A stretch of 64,000 bases of DNA. It comes from Muscardinus avellanarius (lineage: Eukaryota > Chordata > Mammalia > Rodentia > Gliridae). Under the pieces are notes generated by a model. That model saw only the letters and a list, made by a program, of their open reading frames with translations. It searched no databases and had not been told where the DNA came from. The stretch is from assembly GCA_963383645.1 (NCBI GenBank), contig OY726567.1:65196234-65260233 (forward strand), in the 5' to 3' direction. The translations under genes and the position numbers were made by a program. Positions within the stretch are counted from its first letter, which is position 1. Each line of letters begins with the position of its first letter. This document shows, piece by piece, positions 13,200 to 24,700 of the stretch.

Positions 13200-14170
13200 T
13201 TGGCACCTATTCATCCTTCATCAATCCATTTATCATTTGTTCATCAATCATCTATCTATCTTTCTATCATTTATCTATACATCCATCAAGCATCCACCTA
13301 TCCAACCTTTATCCATTCACTCTGCCATCCATTCATCAATCATCCATCTATCCTCTACCCACCCATTCATACTCCATCCATCATCCATCCATCCATCCAT
13401 CCATCCATCCATCCATCCATCACTGTATACTTACACATCCACCAACAATGCACTGCTCTACCTTTTCTCCATCCATCCATTCACCCATTTGACCATCCTT
13501 CATCTATCCATCCACCTATTAATTATTCATGTATCCATCCATCATCCATCCACCCATGTATCCTTTATCAATCCATTCATCCACCCTTCCTGTATCATTC
13601 ATTTGTCCATATGTCCATTGATCCAACCACCCATCTATCCATTGTCAATCGATTTCCCCATCCATCCATCCTTTCATCTATCATACATCCATTTCTTTTT
13701 TATATGTCAATCATTTATCTATCATTATATCCATATCTCCATCCATTCCATGGATCCATCCATTCTTCATCCATCTACCCATTCATCATCCATCCATCCA
13801 CCCATCCATTCATCTGTCATACATCAATTTCTTTTTATCTGTCAATCATTTATCTATCATTGTATCTATCTCTCCATCCATCTTCCATTGACCCATCCAT
13901 TCTTCATCCATCTACTCACTCATCATCCACCCATCCACCCATCAATCCATCTATCTATCCATCATCATATATTTATGCATCTATCAACTACCTATGGATT
14001 CATTCTTTATTCATCCATTCATTCTATATACCTATCCTTTATTCATCTATCGAGCTATCAAACATCCATGTATCCATCCTTCATCAATCCATTCATCCAT
14101 CCTTCCTTCCATCATCCATCCATTTCTCCATTCACTCATCATCCATCCATTTATCATTTATGTCAATAGC
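13200..14170. repeat. Large imperfect (ATCC)n / (ATCT)n array
   Basis: About 950 bp built from CATC/CATT/TATC tetranucleotides, pure only at 13,376-13,420. A higher-order similarity links 13,670-13,800 and 13,800-13,930 (same 'atttctttttatatgtcaatcatttatctatcat'-type block), showing local duplication inside the array. Because the period is four and the units lack stops, several plus-strand frames stay open for more than 300 codons. I regard these as spurious. Confidence 0.95.
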
Positions 14171-14199
14171 TTATCTATTATTGTATCATCTATTATCTG

Positions 14200-15690
14200 T
14201 GTAAAATATCTGTGTAAAAGCATCTCTCTATTATACATCTATCTGTGTCACATTAACAATACATGGTTTATCTGGACATGGTTCAGCCTATTGATGAGTC
14301 ACCGCACTAGAAACACCACCCAGAAACCAAGGCTTTCTGAGCTCATTCTGGAGATGCTAGAATGGGGCGTGGAGCCCAGCACCTCCCCCTTGTGAGCTCA
14401 CCCTGCACGGTCCTGGCTGCAGGGCCTGTCCTCACAACCTGGTCAAGCACAGAGCTGGCTGGAGATGCTGGGCTATGCCCCCCCCACCCACTCTCCTGGG
14501 CCTCAGTGAGTTTGAGAATGAAGGTGAGTCAGAAGGACAGTGAGAAGGAAGACGGGGATGGTTCCAGGTCCTGTCTAGTCCAGGAGTCTGAACATGGGAA
14601 GGAGAGTCAGCCCTGCAGACACCTGCCTGCTGGGTGTCCCTGGGCCTGATCTGACCACAGAGGAGCCTGAGGCCTCTAGAGTGTCCTGGAAACTGACCAT
14701 TGGGCAGGTCTAGTGGGACAGGTTGGGAAGTCACCTGGGACTTCGTCTGGACCCTGCTAGAGTGGAAGGAAACTATGTTATCCAGAGGCAAAGTCAATTA
14801 GGGCCCTTGGCTAAATCTCTCTCTGCAAACTGACCCTTGACCCCCAGTGTCAGGGAGCCGGGCCTGGCATTTCTCTCCCTAGGCTCCTCTTGCAGTTCTT
14901 CTCCTTGGCCAGAGGATCCACATGCTGGAAGGCGAGTCACGTCTACAGGGTCCTAATCCCCTACCCCACATGCACTCTGGCCAGGAGCGGTGTTGATTCC
15001 GGGAGGGACCCGACGTCACCTTACTCCACCTGAATACCACTCATCAGTATTTCTCTGAAAGCCCTGAATACCTGTGAGCTGTCAATAGTTACTTTCTAAA
15101 CACTTTCAATTCATCTGTCCAAAAGTGGACCCAGGCTTCGCAGCCACACAGACCCAGCCCTTCCTCACCCGCCCACACTTCCTTAACACAGTGAAGGTCA
15201 TTGGTCCTGGACAGATGACAGAGAGTCACCCTTGATTTCCTCTGTGTCCACCCACGTTTACTCAACCACAGAAGCCAGCTAACTTCCCTGGTAAATGTTC
15301 TCACATCTCTTGCAAAGCACCCTCTTCCCCAGCATGAAGCCCACCAGAGACCCTGTGGCACCTGCAGAGGTCAGCAGAGATGCGGACTCCCTCTTGCTTT
15401 CCCATAAGCTTAGTTCTTGGCCACTAACATTAAATTCACCCCCTCGATGCAAGAGGGCTGCTAGTGCTCTAGCTATCATGTCTGCTTGCAGGCTGGGAGG
15501 AAGCAAGGCAGGAAGCAGGAAAGGGCCCTGCGGGTCCACTCACCACTCCCTAAGCATCCTTCCAGGAACCTCACCAGCAAGCTCCATCTCATCGGCACAG
15601 ACAGGGTCACAAGGCAACACAGAACTGATCCCAGGGCTGCCCAGTATCACTTCTGTTCCATGAGGTCCCAGCTAGAGAGAGCTCTGGTTG
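14200..15690. other. No gene recognised upstream of the LAIR-like exon
   Basis: Mixed sequence with short open frames on both strands. It could include lost 5' exons of the LAIR-like pseudogene (signal peptide exons would be expected upstream on the plus strand), but no LAIR-type signal exon was recognised. Confidence 0.35.
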
Positions 15691-15699
15691 AAAGGGGAA

Positions 15700-15868
15700 G
15701 GGGACCTGGGTGTGGTGGTGCACGCCTCTAATCCCAGTACTAGGGAGGCAGAGACAGGAGCATCACAGGTTTGAGGCCAGCTTTAGCAACTAGCAAGACT
15801 CTGCTTCAAATAAAATAGGGCAGGGTGTATAGCTCAGAGGCAGAATGCCCCACGTTCAGCCTAAAGAA
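15700..15868 (+). mobile_element. B1/ID-type SINE
   Basis: Sense copy: CCTGGGTGTGGTGGTGCACG head and TATAGCTCAGAGGCAGAATG tail, with no long A-tail. Confidence 0.85.
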
Positions 15869-15994
15869 GAAGGGAGTGAAGGGCCCATGTGATAGGGCCC
15901 AGGGAGTTACTGCATTATTTTCCGCCTCTCCTTCATGGGTACGGAGGGGCTATATCCTCACAGTGGACACTGAAACCCCTGTTCTTTTCCCCAG

Positions 15995-16277
15995 GGGCTC
16001 TGGAAAGACCCTCCATCTGGGCTGAGCCCAGCTCTGTGATCCCCCCAGGGAGGCCTGTGACCATCGTGTGCCAGGCACTGCTGGACCAGCCAGCTGCTGG
16101 GTTTGAGATATTGTGCCTACTGAAGGAGGGAAGTCACGACTATAGAGAGAACTCTTTGTCTTCTGAGACATAGGCCAGATTCTGCATCCCCGCTTTGAGT
16201 GAAGAGACTGCTGTGTGTTATCACTGCATTTATTAAAGTCTGAGTCGTCTGTGCACAGGGAAGGTTTGGAGCTGGTG
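15995..16277 (+). pseudogene. LAIR1-like Ig exon (collagen-receptor family), broken
   Basis: LAIR1 is an inhibitory collagen receptor of leukocytes with a single Ig domain. A good acceptor (ttttccccag) opens a phase-1 exon encoding [16 protein letters not shown], then VTIVCQA and, about 50 codons later, CYHCIY, then LELVV before a GTGAGC donor. This order matches the LAIR1 Ig exon (PRPSISAEPGTVIP, CIYYK...). Two lesions inactivate it: an in-frame TAG at 16,171-16,173 after SSET, and a frameshift/TAA at 16,234-16,236 just after CIY. No membrane or ITIM exon follows on this strand within 2 kb. It is a LAIR-family relic on the strand opposite to most LILR-like genes here. Confidence 0.68.
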
Positions 16278-16279
16278 GT

Positions 16280-17900
16280 GAGCAGTGAGGAGGTCACCCA
16301 GGCCCCACCTGGCCTCAGGTCTGCCCTCAGGTTGGTCCCAGGTCCCTGGACCCATCCCAGCTGCTGTCCTTTGTCTCCATCACCCCACCCCCACCCTCCC
16401 ACTGACCCAAGCCCTCTCTCCTCTCCCTTTGCACCAAGGTCTCCATGGCCTCCACATTCCTGGTCCCTGGAGCCCTAGTCTACCTGGACATCTTGGGTAG
16501 CTTTGGCCAGCTGTAGCATGTTGTGGGCACAGACCTGGCCCTGCTGCTGCATGGGGAGGGGTGCCCAGGATGCTGGGGGCAGACCCTCTTCAAGAACCAG
16601 TGTCTCTTCACTCAGGAGGGGTCTGCACCTATCCTTTCCACTGGGTCAGAACCTGTGTTGGCTCCAGGAGTATGCTGCCCAGTGTGGTCCCTCCCACTGG
16701 ACAGGTGGCCACATCCAGGAATATCCCCTGGCCAGGGCTAGATGGCATGCTGGGGGAAGCTCTGGGATGTGACGGTCCACACCCTGCCTGTTCTCAGCCC
16801 CCGGGAACCTTGCTGGAGTCAGGGTCCAGGACAAGGCTCCCTCCACCCCAGGGGGACATAGGGGCCATCCATTCTTTCTTTTCCTTCCTTTAAGTCAAGT
16901 TGTTCTCTTCTTTCTGTTGTGGTTCGGATGTCCCATGGGAAAGATGCAGTGTCCAGGGGTGGAAGAGTGCACCCCAGGTGAGGCCAGCCTCCAGAACCCT
17001 GCCCTGTGGCCAGCTGCGGAGGCTCCTCCCACCCATACCTGTCCTTGATCAGGCACCTGCTGGCGTATGCAGAATGGGGACAGAGGGCACCATCATTGAA
17101 AGCCCAGGTCTCCCTGCCCCTTCCTGGAGTCTGGAAAAGTCATTCATAATTCAGGGTACACAGAAGGGCCAAGGTGAGTGTAGGGTACTGCGGCAGGTGA
17201 GGGGCCATCTTAATCCTCACATCTTTCCCTTCTGGTTCCCATGCACATGGAAGCCTGTTTTGGTAGCGGCTCCATCAATGTATGTGTTGGAGGTGATGGC
17301 TTATGATCGTGTGTACTGAGGTCTCTGCAGGACCTGCAGATTCCAGAGCTCTGGCCATCACCATCATAGGAGGTCACCCCAGGGAGACACTGGGGTGGGG
17401 GACACACAGGGCACCCCACCCAGAAATAGGCTCCTGGACCACGGCCCCAGAGACCCCAGATATTGGGATGAGGAGGGTCACAGAGGGGAGGGCCAGCAGA
17501 ATCATCAGAGAGATAGGAACACAGGGGTCATCCAGTGTCATCTGAACCTGATGCCTTCTCAAGGTCTCAGTGCTACTGTTTGAAGCTGTGAGAGGAGGGG
17601 CAGGGGCACCCAAGAGCAACCAGTAGACAAAGAGGCCGGATGAGCTGGGCAGAGCAGAGATAGGCCCAGGGCCCCGAGATCCCAGCCTCACCCCAGAGCC
17701 AGGCCAGCCAGCTCCAGGCTGAGGGCTCACGAGGGACAGCGGCCAAGCTGGGGCCCTGGCCTCTGCCCTCCCTCACCCAGTTCTTGCAGGGCGGGGCAGA
17801 CACCACCAGGCCCTGAAATCTCCCTGCGCTCTTGTAAAATAGAAGGGCCATTTGTCCCCAATTCACTCCTGGGGCATCTGAGATCCAAGATGGAATGACT
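16280..17900. other. No gene confirmed downstream of the LAIR-like exon
   Basis: Several open frames exist. One on the minus strand (about 17,560-17,430) encodes a hydrophobic stretch (CVPISLMILLALPSVTLL) that could be a membrane segment, but I cannot assign it to a family and it lacks clear splice borders. The remainder shows nothing recognisable. Confidence 0.3.
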
Positions 17901-17904
17901 CTTA

Positions 17905-18320
17905 GACATTGTTTTATTCAGCCTTCCTGCTGCTGTGAGCAAACTACCTGACAAGAACAACTTAGAGGAGGAAAGATTTATTGGGACCCACGGTGGGACT
18001 ATCGGTTTCAAGGCGTCAATCCATAGGGCCGGCTCTGAATCTTAGAAAACAGAGGCGGGGGCAGTGTGCACGGAGGGAGGCTGCTTCAGTATTGGATGCC
18101 CGTCTTCAGGCCTGGCTCCACTCCTTCCTGGGTCTCTCCTCCCTTTTAGATTCCAGGACAGCATCCCATTTCCCTCAGCCTGAGCATCCCCTTCATCCTC
18201 CCTCTGTGTTCTCCAAGCCCCGACGGCTCCTCCCCGGCCATTTCCTCAACCTTCACTCCTGTTCATTCGGGGTCCTGCCTCTCTCACCTGAGCAGGTGAC
18301 CTCCAGGTAGTGACTTCCCT
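17905..18320. repeat. Probable old interspersed repeat
   Basis: The stretch 'ctgctgctgtgagcaaacta' followed by 'gaggaggaaagatttatt' and 'caatccatagggccggctc' resembles a repeat family common in rodent genomes, seen in diverged form at 53,650-53,710 and 57,080-57,130. Class not determined. Confidence 0.4.
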
Positions 18321-18634
18321 CCTCCTGACACCCAGCACTGGTAGCTGCCTGCTCATAATCAGGAACTTGTCCCCAGTGTCCTTTCTTCCCCAGAAACTGA
18401 CACCTATCACCAGCCTTCACCATACAGGCTTTGAATTATACCCCTCCTTTGATGAAATGACCCCTTTAATATTGTTTAATGACATTACCTCTTGCTATAT
18501 TTTTTTTCCACCAAAATTCTTGTTTGGCTAAAATAAAAATGGGTACATCTGCTTCCTTTTGGTTTCTGTATATATGCAGTGTATTTCATCATTTCATCAT
18601 GTTTTGCCTCCATAGGGCCTTAAAATGAGTCTCC

Positions 18635-18832
18635 CGCCAGGCGTGGTGGCACACACTTGTAATCCCTGCGCTTGGGGGGCTGAGACAGGTTAGAAGCCAG
18701 CCTCAGTTATCTAATGAGGCTCTCAGCAACTTAGTGAGACCCTGTTTCCAAATAAAGGATAAAATAGGTCTAGGAGTATAGCCTGGAGGTAGAAAAGCCC
18801 CTGGGTTCCACCCCCAGTACCACAAAGAAAAA

Positions 18833-18887
<55 letters not shown>

Positions 18888-18890
18888 GAA
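18635..18890 (+). mobile_element. B1/ID-type SINE with expanded (AAAG)n tail
   Basis: Head GCCAGGCGTGGTGGCACACA at 18,637 and tail GGTAGAAAAGCCCCTGGG. The A-tail has expanded to about 14 AAAG units (18,832-18,890). Confidence 0.92.
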
Positions 18891-19427
18891 ATAAAGAAAG
18901 AGCGAGCTGTGTGGGTGCAACGGATGAATTTTATTAACAAATAAGGGCCAGTTATTCAGTCCTCTGCAACCCATACTAGAATGTGAAATCAGAAGAAACA
19001 CCTCCCAACTCATTCCATCAGACAAGCATAATCTTAACACCAAAACCAGACAAAGACATTGTAAGTGAAACTACAGACCAGGGTCTCTCAGAAATACAGA
19101 TGCAACGTACTCAGCAAAATACAGTCCTGTCCACGTAATAACATCGCGGTTGCTGACAGCCCACAGGACTGTTCCCACAAGGCTACTCCACCTGTGACGT
19201 CAACGCCACCTTGCTTTGTGTAAGGACACTCCGAGATGTTTGCTCAATCATGTAATTGCCAATCGATATATTTCTCAGAACACTTTCTGAGAATGTGGTT
19301 AAGTGACCCATGATGGCATTAGCAAGGAGAATCTGATAATATATAGAAAGAATGACATGCTGTGACCAGCTGAGGTTCATCCCAGGTGTGCACAGCTGGC
19401 TCAGCATTTAAGAAACAATAACTGAGC

Positions 19428-19624
19428 CAGGCGTGGTGGCACACGCTTGTAATCCCTGCACTTGGGAGGCAGAGACAGGAGGATCGCGCAGGTTTGAAGC
19501 CAGTCACGCGCGCTGGCTTAGGAGACCCTGTTTCTAAATAAAAATGTAAAAATAGGTCTGGGAGTGTAGCCCAGAGGTAGAAGGGCTTCCAGGAACCCCA
19601 GTACCACCACCAAAAAAAAAAAAG
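19428..19624 (+). mobile_element. B1/ID-type SINE
   Basis: Sense dimer. The flanks AGAAACAATAACTG and AGAAGCAATAACTG (19,410 and 19,623) form an imperfect target-site duplication. Confidence 0.93.
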
Positions 19625-19777
19625 AAGCAATAACTGTTATCCATCATAGCACCAGGGTCGAAAACAAAACCACATGAAAAAAATCACATCAGTATATGTG
19701 AAGAACATTGGTCAATATCCCACATCCATTCTTTAAAAAAAAAACACTCCCTCTTATTAAGTACTAGAGAACTCCCT

Positions 19778-19970
19778 CAGCCATGTGTGGTGGTGCATGC
19801 TTGTAATCCTAGCACTTGGGAGACTGAGGCAGGTGGATAGCAGGCTCAAGACCAGCCTCAGCAACTTAGTGAGGCCCTGTCTCAAAATAAAACATAAAGA
19901 TGGCTGGTTGTGTGGCTCAGAGGTAGGATGCTGCTGAGTTTGATTCCCAGTACCAACAACAAAAACAAAT
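19778..19970 (+). mobile_element. B1/ID-type SINE
   Basis: Sense copy of an older subtype: GCCATGTGTGGTGGTGCATG head, GTGTGGCTCAGAGGTAGGAT tail. Confidence 0.88.
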
Positions 19971-19974
19971 GGCA

Positions 19975-20400
19975 CACCAAGTGATTTGTGCATATATTAA
20001 TGCATAACTTTGAATCTCAGTATGATGTATAATTACAATGTGCCTATAAAGTATAAAAAAGAGAGAAAACTCCCTCATCCCGATTAAGAATATATACAAA
20101 AAAAAGTTCAAGTAGAACAGCATATTTATTGTGAGATGACAGAACTTTCCCAGAATAACAAGGAAGGAGACGGGACACACCCTCTCCACTCCTATAGAGA
20201 ACTGTTCTAGCTAATGCAAAGACCACATAAAGCAAAGACGACATGTTCACATGGGAAGGAAGAAGTAGACCTGTTCTTGTTCCCAGATGACATGATTGTC
20301 ATGTAGAAAAATCGATATTTTCTACCTGGTTCTAATAAATGAACCTTCCTGGATCTAACAAATGATTATATAAAGATAGATTTAAAGTTAATACATGTTG
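19975..20400. other. AT-rich, no gene recognised
   Basis: Low-complexity AT-rich sequence with no exon-like structure. Confidence 0.4.
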
Positions 20401-20401
20401 G

Positions 20402-20620
20402 AGCCCGGTGTGGTGGCACACGCTTGTAATCCCATCATTCGGGAGGCTGAGACAGGAGGATCGAGGTTCACGGACAACCTCATCTACTTATTGAGGCCCT
20501 CTGCAACTTAGTGAGACCCTGTTTCAAAATAAAGAATAAAAAATAGGGCAGGGGGTGTAGCTCGGAGGTCAAATGCTCCTGGGTTCCATTCCCAGACCCC
20601 CCCACCCCCCCACACACAAA
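20402..20620 (+). mobile_element. B1/ID-type SINE
   Basis: Sense dimer ending in a C-rich/CA tail. 'aagttaatacatg' precedes (about 20,387) and follows (about 20,618) it, giving a target-site duplication. Confidence 0.92.
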
Positions 20621-20679
20621 GTTAATACATGCTGGATCTAATAAATGATTATAGCAAGGTGGATTTAAAGTTAACACAT

Positions 20680-21060
20680 GCTGGGCTCTGTGACACATGC
20701 CTATATTCCAAGTATTTGGGAAGCTGGGAAAGGAGGTTCATAGGTTTGAGGCCAGCCTCAGCAGCTTGGCAAGACTCTGTTTAAAAAAAAAAAAAAAGGG
20801 GCCTGGCATGGTGGCGCACGCTTGTAATCCCCGTGCTTGGGAGGCGGAGACAGGAGGATTGCACAGGTTCAAAGCCAGCTGCACTGGCTTAAGAGACCCT
20901 GTTTCTAAATAAAAATATAAAAATAGGTCTGGGAGTGTAGCCTGGAGGTAGAAGGGCTTCCAGGAACCCCAGTACCACACACAAAAAAATAAATAAAATA
21001 AATAGGGGTTGGGAGTAGCTCAAAGCTAGAATGCCCCAGTGTTCAATTCACCCTACCAAA
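20680..21060 (+). mobile_element. Two nested/adjacent SINE copies
   Basis: A B1 monomer-like head (20,683-20,797) with an A-run is followed by a complete dimer (20,798-20,985). A leftover ID-like tail (GGGAGTAGCTCAAAGCTAGA, about 21,010-21,060) belongs to the interrupted first element. Confidence 0.85.
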
Positions 21061-21061
21061 A

Positions 21062-21062
<1 letters not shown>

Positions 21063-21117
<55 letters not shown>

Positions 21118-21118
21118 A
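21063..21118. repeat. (CA)n-(CG)n alternating repeat
   Basis: About 19 CA units pass directly into about eight CG units. Strict purine-pyrimidine alternation over more than 50 bp is a sequence class with Z-DNA potential. Confidence 0.95.
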
Positions 21119-21331
21119 TCATTTGCTTTTATATTAGCCATCAGTGAAGAGTGGAATTTGAAATTAAAAAACCCAATTCCAGTTCTGTGTGTGGCTTCTG
21201 AGCTCTGTATAAGTGACTGGGGTGGCATAAATCAGGACTTTTTATGTTAAAAAGTGACTTTTTTATAGATACAGTTCCCATTTTCTCATAAGACTGCTTT
21301 TTCATACACCACGACATCGATTCTAAAACAT

Positions 21332-21337
21332 TTTATT
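21332..21337 (-). terminator. Polyadenylation signal of gene B
   Basis: AATAAA on the minus strand about 280 bp beyond the stop codon of the gene B membrane exon. No closer signal was seen. Confidence 0.6.
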
Positions 21338-21615
21338 GTAGGAGAAACTACACAAGAGTGTCCAATGAACACGGAAGGGTTTGAGGCTGCAGAGACAGGG
21401 CTGACTGAGGGAGAGTAGCACAGGACAGGGTTAGCAGCAAGCATGACAGGGGTGACTCAGTTCCAAGCCCAGCTGGTTCCCTGCACAGAACCAGAGCCCT
21501 GCTCCCTGGACATGCTCAGAACACAGTCCCCCATGCATGCTTGGGTTTTCTTCCAGGACCTTCTGCGTCATCAGATTCATCAAGGGTCTAATTGATGTCC
21601 TGTTCTCTCTCCTGT

Positions 21616-21752
21616 TCACCTCCTGGCCCCATCGCAGGTCCTTCTCTGACTGTGCAGATCCTGAAAGAGCAGCAACCCGAGGACCACCAGGACCAAGCCA
21701 GCCACGCCCATCCGGATGAGATTCTCCACGGTGTAATCCTGGGGCTGTGAGG
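21616..21752 (-). CDS. Membrane/tail exon of gene B with charged arginine
   Basis: Acceptor TTTGCAG precedes [15 protein letters not shown], then a hydrophobic run ([14 protein letters not shown]), a basic tail (HSQRRT...) and TGA. The arginine codon CGG (21,714-21,712) near the start of the membrane segment is the residue known in LILRA and PIR-A to bind FcR gamma. The tail has no ITIM. Confidence 0.85.
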
Positions 21753-24700
21753 CTGCAAATTGTGGACACAGAGGTCAGAGGTCAGGGCAGACCCAAATCC
21801 CCCAGGACCCCTGCATGTGCACCCAGGGCACCTGCCTCCCTGGACAGGACTTCACTGTGTCCAGTCCTTCACCGAGGAGTCTCCCTGGTCCCTCCCCAGG
21901 GTCTGAGCTGCTTGTGATGGGCTGATGGTCTCAGATGCTCCTGAGAACCACAGACCAGGAGTAGGAAGGGTGAAGCGTTGAAGAGACCGAACCTTTGCCC
22001 TGGCTCCAGGTCCTCCTGTCCTGTTCTCATGACATGGCTTCATGCAGATCCTGCAGGAGCCTGTCCCTGCTGGGGCAGCTCCCTCTGTCTCCTTGGTGGA
22101 TCCGCAGCCTCTCTATGCTCTGTGAGCTCAGAACTTGTGTCTGAGTCACGTTGGAGCCACGTTTAGCTGAGACCCAAGAGCTCAGGATCAGAGAGAACAA
22201 TGGTCTCTGAGTCCAGAAACTCATTTGTGCTGTGTGCTCCCTGCTCAGTCTTGGACAGAGGACCAGGCAAGCTAATTCCTAGAGATGAGATCCCCCTGAT
22301 TGAGCAGCTAAGGACTCAGGTCCAGAGCTGAGGGGTTAAACCTCAGGGCTCCTGGGGGTCAGGAGCACAAGGGGTGAATGTCTGCACTGCCCCTCCATTA
22401 ACCCACCCAGTTTTCCTTTAATTTATCATTCTATAGTCAGAAACAACTGCAGTGCAATATACACGTGTAGAAACACACACATAAATATGGATATATATAT
22501 ATTTTTTTGTGGTACTGCGGTTCCTGGAAGCCCTTCTAACCTCCGGGCTGCACTCCCATGGGCTACACTCCCAGACCTATTTTATGTTTTTGGAAACAGG
22601 GTCTCTTATGCCAGCTCAGCTGGCTTCAAACCCGTGCGATCCTCCTGTCTCCGCCTCCCAAGCGCGGGGATTACAAGTGTGCGCCACCACGGCCGGCAGT
22701 ATGGATATATTCTAAATGATAATATCAGTAGTGTATAAAATAGCATTTTTAGTTTTTAGAAGTGTAAACCTATGTTGAATGAACAATAAAAACATGCCAA
22801 TTCAACAGTGTTAAGAATGTGTTTGCCGGGCGTGGTGGCGCACGCTTATAATCCCTGCGCTTGGAGGTGGAGACAGGAGGATTGTCCAGGTTCGAAGCCA
22901 GCCATGCTGGCTTAAGAGGCCCTGTTTCCAAATGTAAAAAAAGTATAAAATAGGTCTGGGAGTGTAGCCTAGAGGTAGAAGGGTTTCCAGGAACCTCAGT
23001 ACCACCAAACAAAACAAAACAAAACAAAACAAGAATGTGTTTGAATTACAGTAGATAAAAATATATGTAGATACATAATATATATGATAAAAAATAAATA
23101 TTTATAGATTAATATTAAAAGATATAAACATAATTATATATGCAGATATTTGAAGCAAGAATATTTGGTGTACAATTTAGAAATGAACAGAAATTTTTAT
23201 ATTTTGTTAGATGTAAATATTATCAGCAAATGAGAAGTAATTAAAAAGCAATTAGGAGAATATCCCAAGTTAATATAAAATAAAACTAATGCACCCAAAC
23301 CAATTGTGGTCTTATATTTAATTGTTGTTTCAAAATATGATAACAAAATTGTACTTATCAATCATTAAAATAGTTAAATACATTTTTGCAGCACTGGAGA
23401 TGGAACCCAGGGACATTCTACCTCCGAAGTATACTCCTAGCCCTACTTTTTATTCTTTATTTTGAAATAGTCTCACTGAGTTGCAAAGAGCCTCACTAAA
23501 TAGCTGAGGCTGTCCTGTCTCCTCCTCCCAAATGCTGGGATTACAAGCGTGCACAACCACGCCTGGCTTTAAGTAATTTTAATATTACTCGTGGATGTAT
23601 TCAGTTTTATGAATATAACTTGAAAATATTTCTAAGCTTCATCCATAAACCTCAATGTTAAACACCTGGAATGAGACGACTTGATATCAAGATGTCATTC
23701 TCCATAATTAATGTATAATTTAGTCCATGTAAGACAGGAGTAGAATTACTTGCTTTTAAACCCTCAAACCAGCCGGGCGTGGTGCCGCACGCTTGTAATC
23801 CCCGAGCTTGGGAGGCGGAGACAGGAGGATCGCGCAGGTTCCAAGTTAGCTGCGCCGGCTTAAGAGACCCTGTTTCCAAATAAAAAGTATAAAATAGGTC
23901 TGGGAGTGTAGCCCAGAGGTAGAAGGGTTTCCAGGAACCCCAGTACCACCAAAAAAAAAAAAAAAAAACCCAAAAAACAAAAAACCCCCTCAAACCAAAT
24001 ATCTTATACTGTTTTCACTTTTAAAAGTTTTAGGGAGAGGAACCATGCATTAGTGTAACCCAAAAGTGCAGAGTAGGAACAGATTGAATTGCACCGAGAA
24101 GCAGAGCACTGGTCTCCTGCACCACTCCAGTGCACAGGTGCACAGCCCTCCTTAATCCAGGTGAGCACTGAGCACAGAGGCGGCCAGGTGATGGTACCCA
24201 GGCCTGGGATGCTTCACTCTAAGGGAGCCTGTGTTTTGATGCCCAGCCGCAGTCATGGCCTGAGCAGCCTCCTCCACAGGTGTGGGTGAGGGGCTGCACC
24301 CTCAGGGCACCTCAGAGGGAGAAGTCAGAACTGCCAGAGGGCGTCGGCTGTCCTCTCTGACTTGCCCGGCTGCTACCCTCCCCTGTGGGCTTCAGCATTG
24401 TCTCCGTTAAAGGTCAGGCCTGGACGTCATGTCCTGCGCCCAGCCCCTCTTCTTCCTCTCACAGGTCCTCTGGGTGCAGGCTGGGGTCACAGGGAGCTGC
24501 GTCTTATGGAGGCTCTCAGTAGAAAATCTCCATGACTGTGTCTGATCCTCAGAGGAGAGACTAAACCAAAAGGGCTTTATCCACTTTGGCTGTTTCCAAA
24601 ATACTGTGGCCTCCTCTTACCTGAGACCCCAGGGTTGATGGATAATGTCACACAATCCTGCCCAGCCCAGCTTTTCCATCCTGACAAATCAGTTGCTGAG

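Noticed and set aside
13102..14169. 355-codon plus-strand open frame rich in I/H/P/S
   Set aside because: It is wholly made of the ATCC-type tetranucleotide array, and overlapping frames are equally open, so it is a repeat artefact.
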